A stretch of 9,398 bases of DNA from Streptosporangiaceae bacterium (GTDB lineage: Bacteria > Actinomycetota > Actinomycetes > Streptosporangiales > Streptosporangiaceae), in NCBI GenBank assembly GCA_030045295.1, contig JASIGD010000094.1:1-9398 (forward strand). The letters run 5' to 3'. A model generated the notes under the pieces. It was given only the letters and a program-made list of their open reading frames with translations. It had not been told where the DNA came from and did no database searches. Of this stretch, positions 1-6,194 are shown piece after piece (the first letter of the stretch is position 1; each line of letters starts with the position of its first letter). Position numbers and translations under genes: made by a program.

Positions 1-386
1 CCGCCATTCCCGCCGGACCGGGCGACCCGGTTCACCTTGGCCGACGCGTTCCGCAGCGAGGGCCCCACGTCGTCCACCTCGATCTCGTAGACGGTGCGCT
101 TCTCGCCTTCCCTGGTCTCATACGACCGCTGCCGCAGCCGCCCCGAGACGATCACCCGCATGCCGCGCTGCAGGCTCTCCGCGACGTTCTCCGCCGCCTG
201 CCGCCACACGTTGCAGGTCAGGAACAGGCTGTCGCCGTCCTTCCACTCCCCGGTGGCGTTGTCCCGGAACCGGGGCGTCGAGGCCACCCGGAACCGCGCC
301 ACCGGCTGCCCCGCCGGGGTGAACCGCAATTCCGGATCATCGACCAGGTTCCCCGCGATCGTGATCTGAGTGTCACCTGCTGCCAT
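1..386 (-). CDS. ssb: Single-stranded DNA-binding protein, C-terminus cut off by window edge
   Basis: My own minus-strand translation from the ATG at 386-384 is open to the left edge, giving 128 residues. It reads as a bacterial SSB OB-fold: a start with [19 protein letters not shown], the core [16 protein letters not shown] around residues 57-71, then [17 protein letters not shown], and a closing strand leading into [12 protein letters not shown] at about 109-120. SSB coats single-stranded DNA during replication, recombination and repair as a homotetramer. The Gly-rich linker has just begun at the edge, so the acidic C-terminal tip that recruits partner proteins is not seen. No strong Shine-Dalgarno lies before the ATG. 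The principal actinobacterial ssb normally sits between rpsF and rpsR; here azlD lies upstream in the same direction, which suggests a second, stand-alone SSB paralogue. The family call is firm; paralogue status is inferred. Confidence 0.93.
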   Translation of the reverse strand, partial: MAAGDTQITIAGNLVDDPELRFTPAGQPVARFRVASTPRFRDNATGEWKDGDSLFLTCNVWRQAAENVAESLQRGMRVIVSGRLRQRSYETREGEKRTVYEIEVDDVGPSLRNASAKVNRVARSGGNG

Positions 387-480
387 GAGACAACGCTATC
401 GCCGGGTACTGACATTCTTGAGCGGCAGATAGCGCCGGCTTGGCTGACTGAACGGCTCTGGAGGCACCGAAGGAGTCCTA

Positions 481-789
481 TCAGATCAATCGCGTCACGG
501 CGGTAGTGGCGATCGCGAGGAGGAAGACCACGACGGGGGACCGGCCAAGCCGGAGCGCTATAGCGCCGACCGCGACGCCGGCAAGCGTGTGCCAATCGGC
601 GGTATAGCGTCGGTTGGCGTCGAACAGGTCGGTGACTACGAGAGCGGTGAGCATCGCGACGGGCAGCAGGCCTGCGGTCCGCTGGACTCGCGGGTGGTTC
701 AGCACCGACTCAGGGAGTGAGACGCCGACGAGCTTCAGTCCGTAGCAGCCGAGCGAGGCGGCAAGCACCGTGACCCAGACGGTGGTCAT
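481..789 (-). CDS. azlD: AzlD-type branched-chain amino-acid exporter small subunit
   Basis: This is a 102-residue, almost wholly hydrophobic protein with the length and layout of AzlD: an N-terminal membrane segment at about 3-22, a second at about 38-56 (LLPVAMLTALVVTDLF), and one or two more between 66 and 101. AzlD pairs with AzlC in the inner membrane to export branched-chain amino acids and toxic analogues such as azaleucine, as known from Bacillus subtilis AzlCD and Corynebacterium BrnFE. The start is the ATG at 789-787, whose last two bases are shared with the azlC stop (ATGA, 4-bp overlap). This is typical of translational coupling and fixes the start. A much longer reading of the same frame extends antisense-like through azlC but carries no recognisable protein upstream of this Met. 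The substrate is taken from the family; nothing in the sequence proves leucine or valine specifically. Confidence 0.88.
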   Translation of the reverse strand: MTTVWVTVLAASLGCYGLKLVGVSLPESVLNHPRVQRTAGLLPVAMLTALVVTDLFDANRRYTADWHTLAGVAVGAIALRLGRSPVVVFLLAIATTAVTRLI

Positions 790-1526
790 CGGCCCTGCGG
801 TTTGCGGCGCCGCCGCGTCGGCAGGAACCCGGCGAGGATCGCGACTGCCGTGGCGGCGATGATCGGGAGTCCGGCCGGGACGAACCGAACGAGCCCGAGC
901 GCCACGACGGCCGCTCCGAGCGCGACGGTGCGGCCCCGATCGCCCGAGAGCTGCGGCCATAGCAAAGCCAGGAAGATCGCCGGAGCGGCGGCGTCGAGCC
1001 CGAGGGCCGAGGTGTCGATCCCGCTGCCGATCAGCGCGCCGGCGAGAGTACCCAGAGTCCACATTGCGTAAAGCGCGATCCCGGTGGCCAAGAAGGCGTA
1101 CCGGCCGGCGCGGGGGTTCCGATAGGCGACGGCCATCGCGGTGCTCTCGTCGACAACCAGTTGAGCTGTCCAGATCCGGCGCAAGCCCCGTGGGCGGAGG
1201 ATGCGGGTGACCGGCACGCCGTAAAACGCGTTGCGGAGCCCTAGCAGAAGTGCCGCCGATAGCCCTGCGAGCGGCGATCCGCCGGCGGCGAGGACACCCA
1301 CGAGGGCGAACTGTGACGCTCCCGTGCACATGACCGCGCTCAGGGTGACAGCCTGGGTCACGCTGAGTCCGGACCGCGTCGCCACGGCGCCGAACGTAAT
1401 GCCGAACGCGCCCGCGTAGAGGCCGATCCCGGCTGCCGAGCGGGCGATTGCTGCCCGTTCGGGAAAGGGTTCGGGCGCGAGCGTCTCGGCGCGGATGCGA
1501 GACCACGGTGTCATGGCTGCGCTCAT
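786..1526 (-). CDS. azlC: AzlC-type branched-chain amino-acid exporter large subunit
   Basis: From the ATG at 1526-1524 this gives 246 residues, the normal AzlC length. Family marks are the first membrane segment AAGIGLYAGAFGITFGAVA, the conserved stretch MCTGASQFALVGVLAAGG, GLRNAFYGVPVTRIL, and QLVVDESTAMAVAYR, followed by three or four more hydrophobic segments and a basic tail. It forms the large membrane subunit of an exporter for branched-chain and related amino acids, acting with the AzlD encoded directly after it. Two other in-frame starts are possible: GTG/ATG-like extension to 1556, which would run into the likely promoter, and ATG at 1514. None has a good Shine-Dalgarno, so the start is uncertain by 4-10 residues. 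The gene is divergent from an lrp-type regulator, the same pairing as azlB with azlCD in Bacillus, so repression or activation by that regulator is likely. Confidence 0.9.
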   Translation of the reverse strand: MSAAMTPWSRIRAETLAPEPFPERAAIARSAAGIGLYAGAFGITFGAVATRSGLSVTQAVTLSAVMCTGASQFALVGVLAAGGSPLAGLSAALLLGLRNAFYGVPVTRILRPRGLRRIWTAQLVVDESTAMAVAYRNPRAGRYAFLATGIALYAMWTLGTLAGALIGSGIDTSALGLDAAAPAIFLALLWPQLSGDRGRTVALGAAVVALGLVRFVPAGLPIIAATAVAILAGFLPTRRRRKPQGR

Positions 1527-1563
1527 GAGTGAGACATTACGCTGGCATACGCGCAATTCGATA

Positions 1564-1593
1564 GCAAATATAGCGCAGTTACTCTATTTTTGC
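1564..1593. promoter_or_regulatory. Imperfect inverted repeat, candidate Lrp operator between azlC and lrp
   Basis: GCAAATATAG (1564-1573) and CTATTTTTGC (1584-1593) are reverse complements with one mismatch, separated by 10 bp, so half-site centres lie about two helical turns apart. The stretch is strikingly AT-rich for this genome. The left arm contains the likely azlC -10 hexamer, and the right arm lies just upstream of a possible lrp -10 (TAATAT, 1598-1603). A regulator bound here could control both genes at once. Lrp/AsnC proteins commonly bind AT-rich, partly palindromic sites and regulate themselves and the adjacent gene. The assignment to this particular regulator is inferred from position. 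Confidence 0.5.
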
Positions 1594-1597
1594 ACAA
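1567..1597 (-). promoter_or_regulatory. Likely azlCD promoter
   Basis: On the minus strand a -35-like TTGTGC (1597-1592) is followed after 19 bp by TATATT (1572-1567), five of six matches to the -10 consensus. Transcription would begin near 1560, about 34 nt before the chosen azlC ATG. The -35 match is weak (three of six) and the spacing is long, so only the -10 is persuasive. Confidence 0.35.
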
Positions 1598-1608
1598 TAA
1601 TATTGGCT

Positions 1609-2085
1609 ATGGACGCAGTAGACCGTCGGATCATTGCTGAACTGCAGCGCGATGGGCGTTTGTCGAACGTCGAGCTTGCCGACCGGATAGGCCTGACACC
1701 AGCGCCGTGCCTGCGGCGCGTCAAGCGGCTGGAAGGCGACGGCGTGATCCTCGGCTACGCAGCACGCATCAACCCTCAGGCGATCGGCCGGGGATTTGAG
1801 GTGCTCGTCAACGTCGACCTCACTCGCAAGGACCGGGCGACATTCGAAGCCTTCGAGGCCGCCGTCGCCGCGCTCGACGAGGTCGTCGAGGTACGCCGGA
1901 TGTTCGGCCTTCCCGACTACCTACTCCGGGTCGCAACCGCCAGCCTGGAGAGTTACGAAACCTTCGTCTCCACCAAGCTCGGCGACGTGCCTGGTGTCGA
2001 CAAGCTCGACTCTCACCTGACCATGAAACTGATCAAGTCGCCCGAGCACCGGATCGTCCCGCCCAGCGCCGGGCAGCACGCCTGA
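1609..2085 (+). CDS. Lrp/AsnC-family transcriptional regulator, AzlB-like
   Basis: This 158-residue protein has the usual length and order of the Lrp/AsnC family. An N-terminal helix-turn-helix spans about 3-45, with MDAVDRRIIAELQRDGRLSN leading into ELADRIGLTPAPCLRRVKRL. The C-terminal RAM ligand-binding and oligomerisation domain spans about 63-142, including the conserved turn GLPDYLLRV at 100-108. Such proteins form dimers to octamers and respond to amino acids. The divergent azlCD exporter makes branched-chain amino acids or related effectors the likely signal, as with AzlB in Bacillus. The start is the ATG at 1609, which begins the canonical family N-terminus; longer readings to 1495 add sequence unlike Lrp and cross the promoter. 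There is no Shine-Dalgarno, and a TAATAT (1598-1603) ending 5 bp before the ATG suggests a leaderless transcript. Autoregulation through the repeat at 1564-1593 is likely. Confidence 0.93.
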   Translation: MDAVDRRIIAELQRDGRLSNVELADRIGLTPAPCLRRVKRLEGDGVILGYAARINPQAIGRGFEVLVNVDLTRKDRATFEAFEAAVAALDEVVEVRRMFGLPDYLLRVATASLESYETFVSTKLGDVPGVDKLDSHLTMKLIKSPEHRIVPPSAGQHA

Positions 2086-2358
2086 CGCAAAGCCTGGCCG
2101 CCCGGCGGCGGGTTCCACCGTGACGACGTGTAAACGTCCTGCCGGCACCGAACTGAGTGGGGCGTCATCGCGCATCCCCTCTCGTTTCGGCACGACCGCC
2201 AGCGCGCGGCCCATTTCTGTCCGTCTCATGCCCGGATGGCGGAACCGGCGATTGACTGCCTGCCGCAGCTTGATGACCAGCCAGGCCAAGGCTGCCGACG
2301 CCAGGAGCGCAGCCGCAGGCAAACACAGCAGCGGCCCGGCTATCAGCGTGTTCCTCAT
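1921..2358 (-). CDS. Doubtful small membrane protein, antisense to lrp 3' end
   Basis: This 145-codon open frame starts with what could be a real signal anchor: MRNTLIAGPLLCLPAAALL followed by a hydrophobic run to residue 29 and an Arg/Lys-rich stretch (residues 31-46). My hand count of the first 60 codons gives about 78% GC-ending, slightly above background for this DNA. Against it: no Shine-Dalgarno, no recognisable family, loss of codon bias after about residue 70, and a 165-bp antisense overlap with the lrp gene, whose own coding is secure. It may be the remnant of a short membrane protein or pure chance. I list it so the stretch is not overlooked. Confidence 0.2.
   Translation of the reverse strand: MRNTLIAGPLLCLPAAALLASAALAWLVIKLRQAVNRRFRHPGMRRTEMGRALAVVPKREGMRDDAPLSSVPAGRLHVVTVEPAAGRPGFASGVLPGAGRDDPVLGRLDQFHGQVRVELVDTRHVAELGGDEGFVTLQAGGCDPE
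2098..2111 (+). terminator. Short GC hairpin after lrp
   Basis: CCGCC (2098-2102), loop CGGC, GGCGG (2107-2111) begins 12 nt after the lrp stop. The stem is only 5 bp and no T-run follows. Actinobacterial terminators often lack the T-run, but this one is weak. Confidence 0.25.
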
Positions 2359-2375
2359 GGGAGCAGGCTATGGCG

Positions 2376-2401
2376 AGACCGTTCCGGAAACGTTACGGTC
2401 T
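2376..2401. repeat. Inverted repeat with 7-bp arms around TTCCGGAA
   Basis: AGACCGT (2376-2382) and ACGGTCT (2395-2401) are perfect reverse complements 12 bp apart. The interior begins with the self-complementary TTCCGGAA (2382-2389). No T-run follows, so an operator is as likely as a terminator. Confidence 0.45.
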
Positions 2402-2559
2402 GACCCGGATTCGCCCATACCGGAACGCGGTTGTCGGATACCAAGGTAGCGGCCGTACCTCTGTGACGTCCGCGCTAGTGACTAAGCCCAGCCACGCATA
2501 ACGGTGCCGTTGACCCGTTGAGGGTGCCCGCTGATCCGAGCCGCCTAGAGGTGTGATTT

Positions 2560-2577
2560 CATCCCATTCGTGGGATG
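2560..2577. repeat. Perfect 7-bp inverted repeat with TTCG loop, upstream of luxR
   Basis: CATCCCA (2560-2566), TTCG, TGGGATG (2571-2577) is an exact 18-bp hairpin or dyad, 149 bp before the luxR start. It could be an operator in the luxR promoter region or an RNA hairpin in its leader. It has no T-run. Confidence 0.5.
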
Positions 2578-2726
2578 CGTAGCTCGGTGGGCGGGAATTT
2601 AGTTGTACCGGGCGAGATGCCCGATGGCGGCCGGCGCCAGGATTCGGCCTGGCCGGCGTCGCAACGTGTGATCTTCAATGGCGAGCGATCTCACGTCGCT
2701 GGCCTGGAGGGAGCAGCGAGGTCCCC

Positions 2727-5411
2727 ATGGTGGCGAAACGCGCCAGGCGGTCGACGGCTTGTGCTGGCGACCCAATCCTGGTCTCAAAGATCACCGTCCC
2801 GGGGGTACCGGACTGGGCGGTTCAGCGCCCGCAGGTCACCGGGCTGATCGCGCGAGGCACGCAGTGGTGCCCGCTGACCGTGCTGACGGGTCCTCCCGGC
2901 GCGGGCAAGACGATGGCGCTGGCCTCCTGGGCAGCGGCCCAGCCGGGGTCGGTGGCCTGGGTGAGCCTGGATGAGTATGACAGCAGGCCGGAGGTCTTCT
3001 GGCTCTACGTGACCGCGGCGCTTGGCCAGTGCGGCGTCACGGTGCCAAAGACGTGGCCGACGGCGGAGTGGGGGGACGAAGCCGGCCATGTGTTGGTGCT
3101 GCGGCTGGCGGCGACCCTGGCGGACCGTGACCAGCCGGTGGTGCTGGTGCTGGATGACCTGCACCTGGTAACCGGGTCAGAGGTGCTGAAGGGGCTGGAC
3201 TTCATATTGCGGAACGCGGGGGGCGGATTTCGGCTAGCGGCCTCGTCGCGGATGGATCCGCTGCTGCCGCTGCACCGGTACCGGGTAGCCGGACAGCTCG
3301 CCGAGATCCGCGCCGGTGACCTGGCGTTCAGCTCTGCCGAGGCGGGGCAGCTGCTGGCCCGGCACGGCATCGCACTGTCGGCGGACTCGCTTGAGTGCCT
3401 GATGCGCCGGACCGAGGGCTGGGCAGCGGGCCTGCGGCTCGCTGCGCTGTCGATGGGCGCCCATCCGGATCCGGACCTGTTCGTCAAGGAGCTGGCTGCG
3501 GAGGACAGCGCGCTGACCGGGTACCTGGTGGACGAGGTCCTCGCCGCCCAGCCAGCCGAAGTCAGGCGGGTCCTGCTATACACGTCCATCCTGGACCGGA
3601 TCACCGTCGACGCCGCGGCGGAGCTGGCCGGTGATGAGCAGGCCGCGGGAACCTTTTCGGCGCTGGCGCGCGCGAACGCGTTCATCCAGTCGGCCGGAGG
3701 CGGCCGGTACCGCTATCACAGTCTGTTCGCCGAGGTACTGCGTCTGAAGCTGCGGCGCGAGTACCCGGACCGGGTGCCCGTGCTGCACCGGCGGGCGGCC
3801 AGGTGGCATGCGCGGAACGGCCTTCTGGCCGATGCGGTGCGGCATGCCGCCCAAGCCGACGACTGGCCGCTGGCCGCGGAGATGGTGATCGATGACCTGG
3901 CGGTCGGGGAGCTCCTGGAGCCGGGAGACAGCCACCGGCTGCTCGGCGAGTTCCAGGCCATGCCGTCCGGCCAGTCCTGGACCGAGCCGGCGCCGTACCT
4001 GGTCTCGGCCGCAGTGGCGCTATCGGCAGGCCAGGCTGAGTCGTGCCTGGCCGCGCTGGAGGCCGCGGACACCATCCTGGATCGTGTTCCCGCCGATGAG
4101 CAACCCGAGTGCCGGCTGGCCGCCGCGCTGATCCGCCTGGCCGCCTGCCTTCGGGCCGGAGACCTGATGAGGGCCGCGTCAGCTGCGGCCCGGGCGGAGA
4201 TGCTGCTCGGCAGCGTCCCGGGTGGCACGCTAGCCCGGCGCCCCAGTATCCGCGCCCGGGTGCTGTCCGGTCGTGGAGCCGTCGAGCTGTGGTCCGGCCG
4301 CTTGGACGAAGCGGCCCGCGTCCTGGAGTCGGGCGTGACCGTCGCGGCCACATCAGGCATACAGCAGGATCGAGCCGACTGTCTGGGGCGCCTCGCGCTG
4401 GTCGAGGCGTTGCGCGGTCGGCTGGGCCGCGCCGCCAAGCTGGCTACCCGGGCAACAGTGGATCTTACGGCCGCCGAGCGGCGGTCGTCCGTCCAGCAGG
4501 TGAACTCCGCGGCGCTGGTCGCGCTCGCCTGGGTTCACCTGTACCGCAATGAGTTGCGCGACGCGCGCAGGTACTTCAAGCAGGCTGACGCCGCTCTTGG
4601 CAGCACCGCGGACAAGGTGATCGGGACGGTGGCCCACCTGGTCGCGGCCCTCGGGAGCCTGGCCGAAGGGAACACCGAAGCGGCCGCGGGAATCATCGCT
4701 ACGGCCCGGTCCGGGTGGTCTCTTCCGGCCTGGCTCGACCAGCAGCTGAGTCTGGTCGAGTCACGGGCGTGTGCGGCCGCTGGCGACATCCCGGCAGCGC
4801 TGGCTGCCGCCGAGCGCGCCGCACGGGACGACCCGCTGGAAGGGGCGGTCGCGCTCGCTCACGTGTGGGCGAGCGCCGAAGAGGACGAGAACGCACGACG
4901 TGTACTAGCCCCCGCGCTTGCGGCCCACAACGAAGCGCCTGAGCGGGTCCGCCTGCAGGCCTGGCTGGCCGATGCCCAGCTCAGCTACCACAGCGGCGAC
5001 CACGCGCACGGTCACCGATCCCTGGCCGCCGCGCTGCGGGTGGCTGAACGTGAGCAACTCAGGCTCCCGTTCGCCTTGGAGCGTGGCTGGATCGAGCCGG
5101 CCCTGAGGCATGACCCCGAACTGGCGAGCGCCCACCGGGCCCTGTTGGCGCCCGTCCCGCGCGGGGAGCAGCTGCCCGCCGCGCCCAGCGTTCCGGAGCA
5201 AACCCCGGTCTTGGTGGTCGAGCCGCTCACCGAACGCGAGCGCGAGGTGCTACAGCACATCTCACGCATGCTGAACACGGCTGAGGTAGCCAGCGAGATG
5301 TACATCTCCACCAACACCGTTAAGACGCACCTCAGGAGCATCTACCGCAAGCTGGCCGCGGCTCACCGCGGCGAGGCAGTCCGGCGGGCCCGCGAGCTCG
5401 AGCTGATCTGA
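2727..5411 (+). CDS. Large ATP-binding LuxR-family (MalT/LAL-type) transcriptional regulator
   Basis: This 894-residue protein has the full MalT-like architecture. After a short N-terminus containing ILVSKITVPGVPD, an NTPase of the STAND class carries Walker A GPPGAGKT (55-62) and Walker B VVLVLDDLHLV (138-148), then SSRMDPLLPLHRYR (about 173-186), the conserved element after Walker B. A winged-helix region follows to about residue 380 (RYRYHSLFAEVLRLKL). A long Ala/Leu-rich helical region, probably TPR-like, runs from about 390 to 810. The C-terminal LuxR DNA-binding domain covers 834-894, starting LTEREREVLQHI with recognition helix STNTVKTHLRSIYRKL at 861-876. Such proteins oligomerise on binding ATP and an inducer, then activate transcription. 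The ATG at 2727 follows GCGAGG (2716-2721) with 5 bp spacing. It is monocistronic, with no pathway genes beside it, so the inducer and targets cannot be read from context. Confidence 0.95.
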   Translation: MVAKRARRSTACAGDPILVSKITVPGVPDWAVQRPQVTGLIARGTQWCPLTVLTGPPGAGKTMALASWAAAQPGSVAWVSLDEYDSRPEVFWLYVTAALGQCGVTVPKTWPTAEWGDEAGHVLVLRLAATLADRDQPVVLVLDDLHLVTGSEVLKGLDFILRNAGGGFRLAASSRMDPLLPLHRYRVAGQLAEIRAGDLAFSSAEAGQLLARHGIALSADSLECLMRRTEGWAAGLRLAALSMGAHPDPDLFVKELAAEDSALTGYLVDEVLAAQPAEVRRVLLYTSILDRITVDAAAELAGDEQAAGTFSALARANAFIQSAGGGRYRYHSLFAEVLRLKLRREYPDRVPVLHRRAARWHARNGLLADAVRHAAQADDWPLAAEMVIDDLAVGELLEPGDSHRLLGEFQAMPSGQSWTEPAPYLVSAAVALSAGQAESCLAALEAADTILDRVPADEQPECRLAAALIRLAACLRAGDLMRAASAAARAEMLLGSVPGGTLARRPSIRARVLSGRGAVELWSGRLDEAARVLESGVTVAATSGIQQDRADCLGRLALVEALRGRLGRAAKLATRATVDLTAAERRSSVQQVNSAALVALAWVHLYRNELRDARRYFKQADAALGSTADKVIGTVAHLVAALGSLAEGNTEAAAGIIATARSGWSLPAWLDQQLSLVESRACAAAGDIPAALAAAERAARDDPLEGAVALAHVWASAEEDENARRVLAPALAAHNEAPERVRLQAWLADAQLSYHSGDHAHGHRSLAAALRVAEREQLRLPFALERGWIEPALRHDPELASAHRALLAPVPRGEQLPAAPSVPEQTPVLVVEPLTEREREVLQHISRMLNTAEVASEMYISTNTVKTHLRSIYRKLAAAHRGEAVRRARELELI

Positions 5412-5423
5412 GGTCACGGTGCG

Positions 5424-5443
5424 CCTGCCGCGGTAACGGCAGG
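5424..5443 (+). terminator. Hairpin terminator after luxR
   Basis: CCTGCCG (5424-5430), 6-nt loop, CGGCAGG (5437-5443) is a perfect 7-bp GC-rich stem starting 12 bp after the luxR stop, in the gap facing the convergent nlpC gene. No T-run follows, as is common in actinomycetes. A second weaker hairpin (CCCGC 5468-5472 with GCGGG 5479-5483) lies downstream. Confidence 0.5.
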
Positions 5444-5530
5444 TCCTGCCCGGCATGGGCAAAGCTTCCCGCAAACTGGCGGGCTGGCTGGCTGGGGTCC
5501 GGAATACCAGATGCCAGGGCGCCAGAGGGA

Positions 5531-5992
5531 TCAATGAGTGATCGTGCCGAATGTCACATAGGGCGACCAGATTGTCTGCCAGGCAATCCCTTGCGCTGGA
5601 TCGATCGCCGAGACGATGTGATTGCCGCCCTCGTAAATCGCTACGTGATAGACGTAGCTGTTGGGGTCTGAATCTTCGTGGAAGAATACGAGGTCTCCAC
5701 CCCACGCCGCGCGTCTGCTCTCGCGGCGGAAACGCAAGAACTGTTCCTCTGCGGTCCGGGGGATTGACTTGCCGTAGTGGCCGTACACGTACTGGGTCAG
5801 CCCGCTGCAGTCAAAGCCTGTACTGGGAGAACTACCGCCGTAGACGTATGGAACCGTCCCCATGAAGGTCTCCACGTATGAGGCTGCCTTTTGGTTGAAC
5901 GACTCCGTGTGAGCGTTAGCCGTTCCTGAGAGAAGCGCCAGAGTTACTGCCATCGTTCCGGCGATGGTGCCTATCTTATGTCGGACTTGCAC
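5531..5992 (-). CDS. Small secreted NlpC/P60-family peptidoglycan hydrolase
   Basis: This is a 153-residue protein with a Sec signal peptide (basic RHK, hydrophobic 8-22, probable cut after A27 in TANA-HT) and a single NlpC/P60 domain. Visible marks are VPYVYGGSSPSTGFDCSGL with nucleophile Cys62, IPRTAEEQF, the GDLVFF strand at 99-104, and His116 in YHVAIY. These cysteine peptidases cut stem-peptide bonds in peptidoglycan outside the membrane. It lacks the coiled coil or SH3 domains of larger relatives, so it is a minimal secreted form. The third catalytic position, normally His, Glu, Asn or Gln about 12 residues after the His, appears to be Ser128. The GTG start is set by a strong AAGGAGG 7 bp upstream. 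By hand count 106 of 153 codons end in G or C (about 69%), below about 82% in the first 50 luxR codons, and its upstream DNA is AT-rich; recent transfer is possible. Confidence 0.9.
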   Translation of the reverse strand: MQVRHKIGTIAGTMAVTLALLSGTANAHTESFNQKAASYVETFMGTVPYVYGGSSPSTGFDCSGLTQYVYGHYGKSIPRTAEEQFLRFRRESRRAAWGGDLVFFHEDSDPNSYVYHVAIYEGGNHIVSAIDPAQGIAWQTIWSPYVTFGTITH

Positions 5993-5999
5993 GGTCGTG

Positions 6000-6006
6000 C
6001 CTCCTT
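6000..6006 (-). promoter_or_regulatory. Strong Shine-Dalgarno of nlpC
   Basis: On the minus strand AAGGAGG lies 7 bp before the GTG at 5992-5990. It is the best ribosome-binding site in the window and decides this GTG start. Confidence 0.85.
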
Positions 6007-6142
6007 AAGAGTTTTCGTGGATTGGCTGACCGCACCGGCTCCTCCGGCCGGTGTCGCCGGGTCCCTTCATGGCCGCGACTACGACGCGACTGACCCGCGT
6101 GACGTAGGGCAAGCGTTTATTCACGCTACGAAATAAAAAGCC
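6007..6142 (-). promoter_or_regulatory. Possible structured 5' leader of nlpC
   Basis: Read on the minus strand, the stretch before the Shine-Dalgarno can form several stems. CACCGGC pairs with GCCGGTG around a 7-nt loop holding GGAGG (6033-6053). CGGGTC pairs with GACCCG, enclosing GTCGCG repeats (about 6059-6097). AGCGT pairs with ACGCT around GAATAA (6112-6127). A closing stem TTTCGT with ACGAAA could join the upstream edge to the region just before the Shine-Dalgarno. Actinobacterial NlpC and Rpf genes are often controlled by c-di-AMP (ydaO/yuaA) riboswitches. Here CGGTCAGCCAATCC resembles that family's 3' motif, but the other conserved blocks are missing or in the wrong order, so I do not call it. 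Transcription of this region is assumed, not shown. Confidence 0.3.
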
Positions 6143-6149
6143 CTTACGC

Positions 6150-6172
6150 TGATGACATCATGCGACATCATG
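6150..6172. repeat. Tandem GACATCATG repeats with a dyad, upstream of nlpC
   Basis: GACATCATG occurs at 6154-6162 and 6164-6172, a period of 10 bp or one helical turn. The first copy lies within TGATGACATCA (6150-6160), an 11-bp perfect dyad around a central base. A near copy, GACATCACG, lies at 6269-6277. The helical phasing suits side-by-side binding of a regulator upstream of nlpC; the protein is unknown. Confidence 0.5.
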
Positions 6173-6194
6173 GCGGAAAGTTCGGCAAATTCAA

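Larger units (their letters stand above)
2086..2726. other. 641-bp stretch without a confident gene, upstream of luxR
   Basis: Apart from the doubtful minus-strand frame noted separately, I see no convincing coding here; plus-strand frames at 2120-2449 and 2575-2847 have no recognisable protein and the second runs into the luxR gene out of frame. The stretch holds two inverted repeats (2376-2401 and 2560-2577), and the luxR promoter presumably lies here, though I could not pick clear hexamers. Confidence 0.6.

Noticed and set aside
394..434. CGCTATC/GATAGCG inverted repeat upstream of ssb
   Set aside because: Short arms with a 27-bp spacer are weak evidence for an operator or terminator.
790..1506. 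Long minus-strand extension upstream of azlD in the same frame
   Set aside because: It runs through azlC in another frame, is Arg/Pro-rich and lacks family features; the ATGA overlap start at 789 explains azlD.
2120..2449. 109-codon plus-strand frame after lrp
   Set aside because: No recognisable domain, no Shine-Dalgarno, composition like random GC-rich translation.
3005..4438. Several 120-240-codon minus-strand frames within luxR
   Set aside because: Low-complexity Ser/Arg/Ala-rich shadows of a well-supported 894-residue gene.
5481..5496. GGCT triplicate near the luxR-nlpC junction
   Set aside because: Three units of a 4-mer in GC-rich DNA is unremarkable.
6007..6142. Firm call of a ydaO/yuaA c-di-AMP riboswitch
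   Set aside because: Only the 3' motif is similar; the GGGUGAAUC-type block is not found in the expected order, so it is kept as a candidate leader only.
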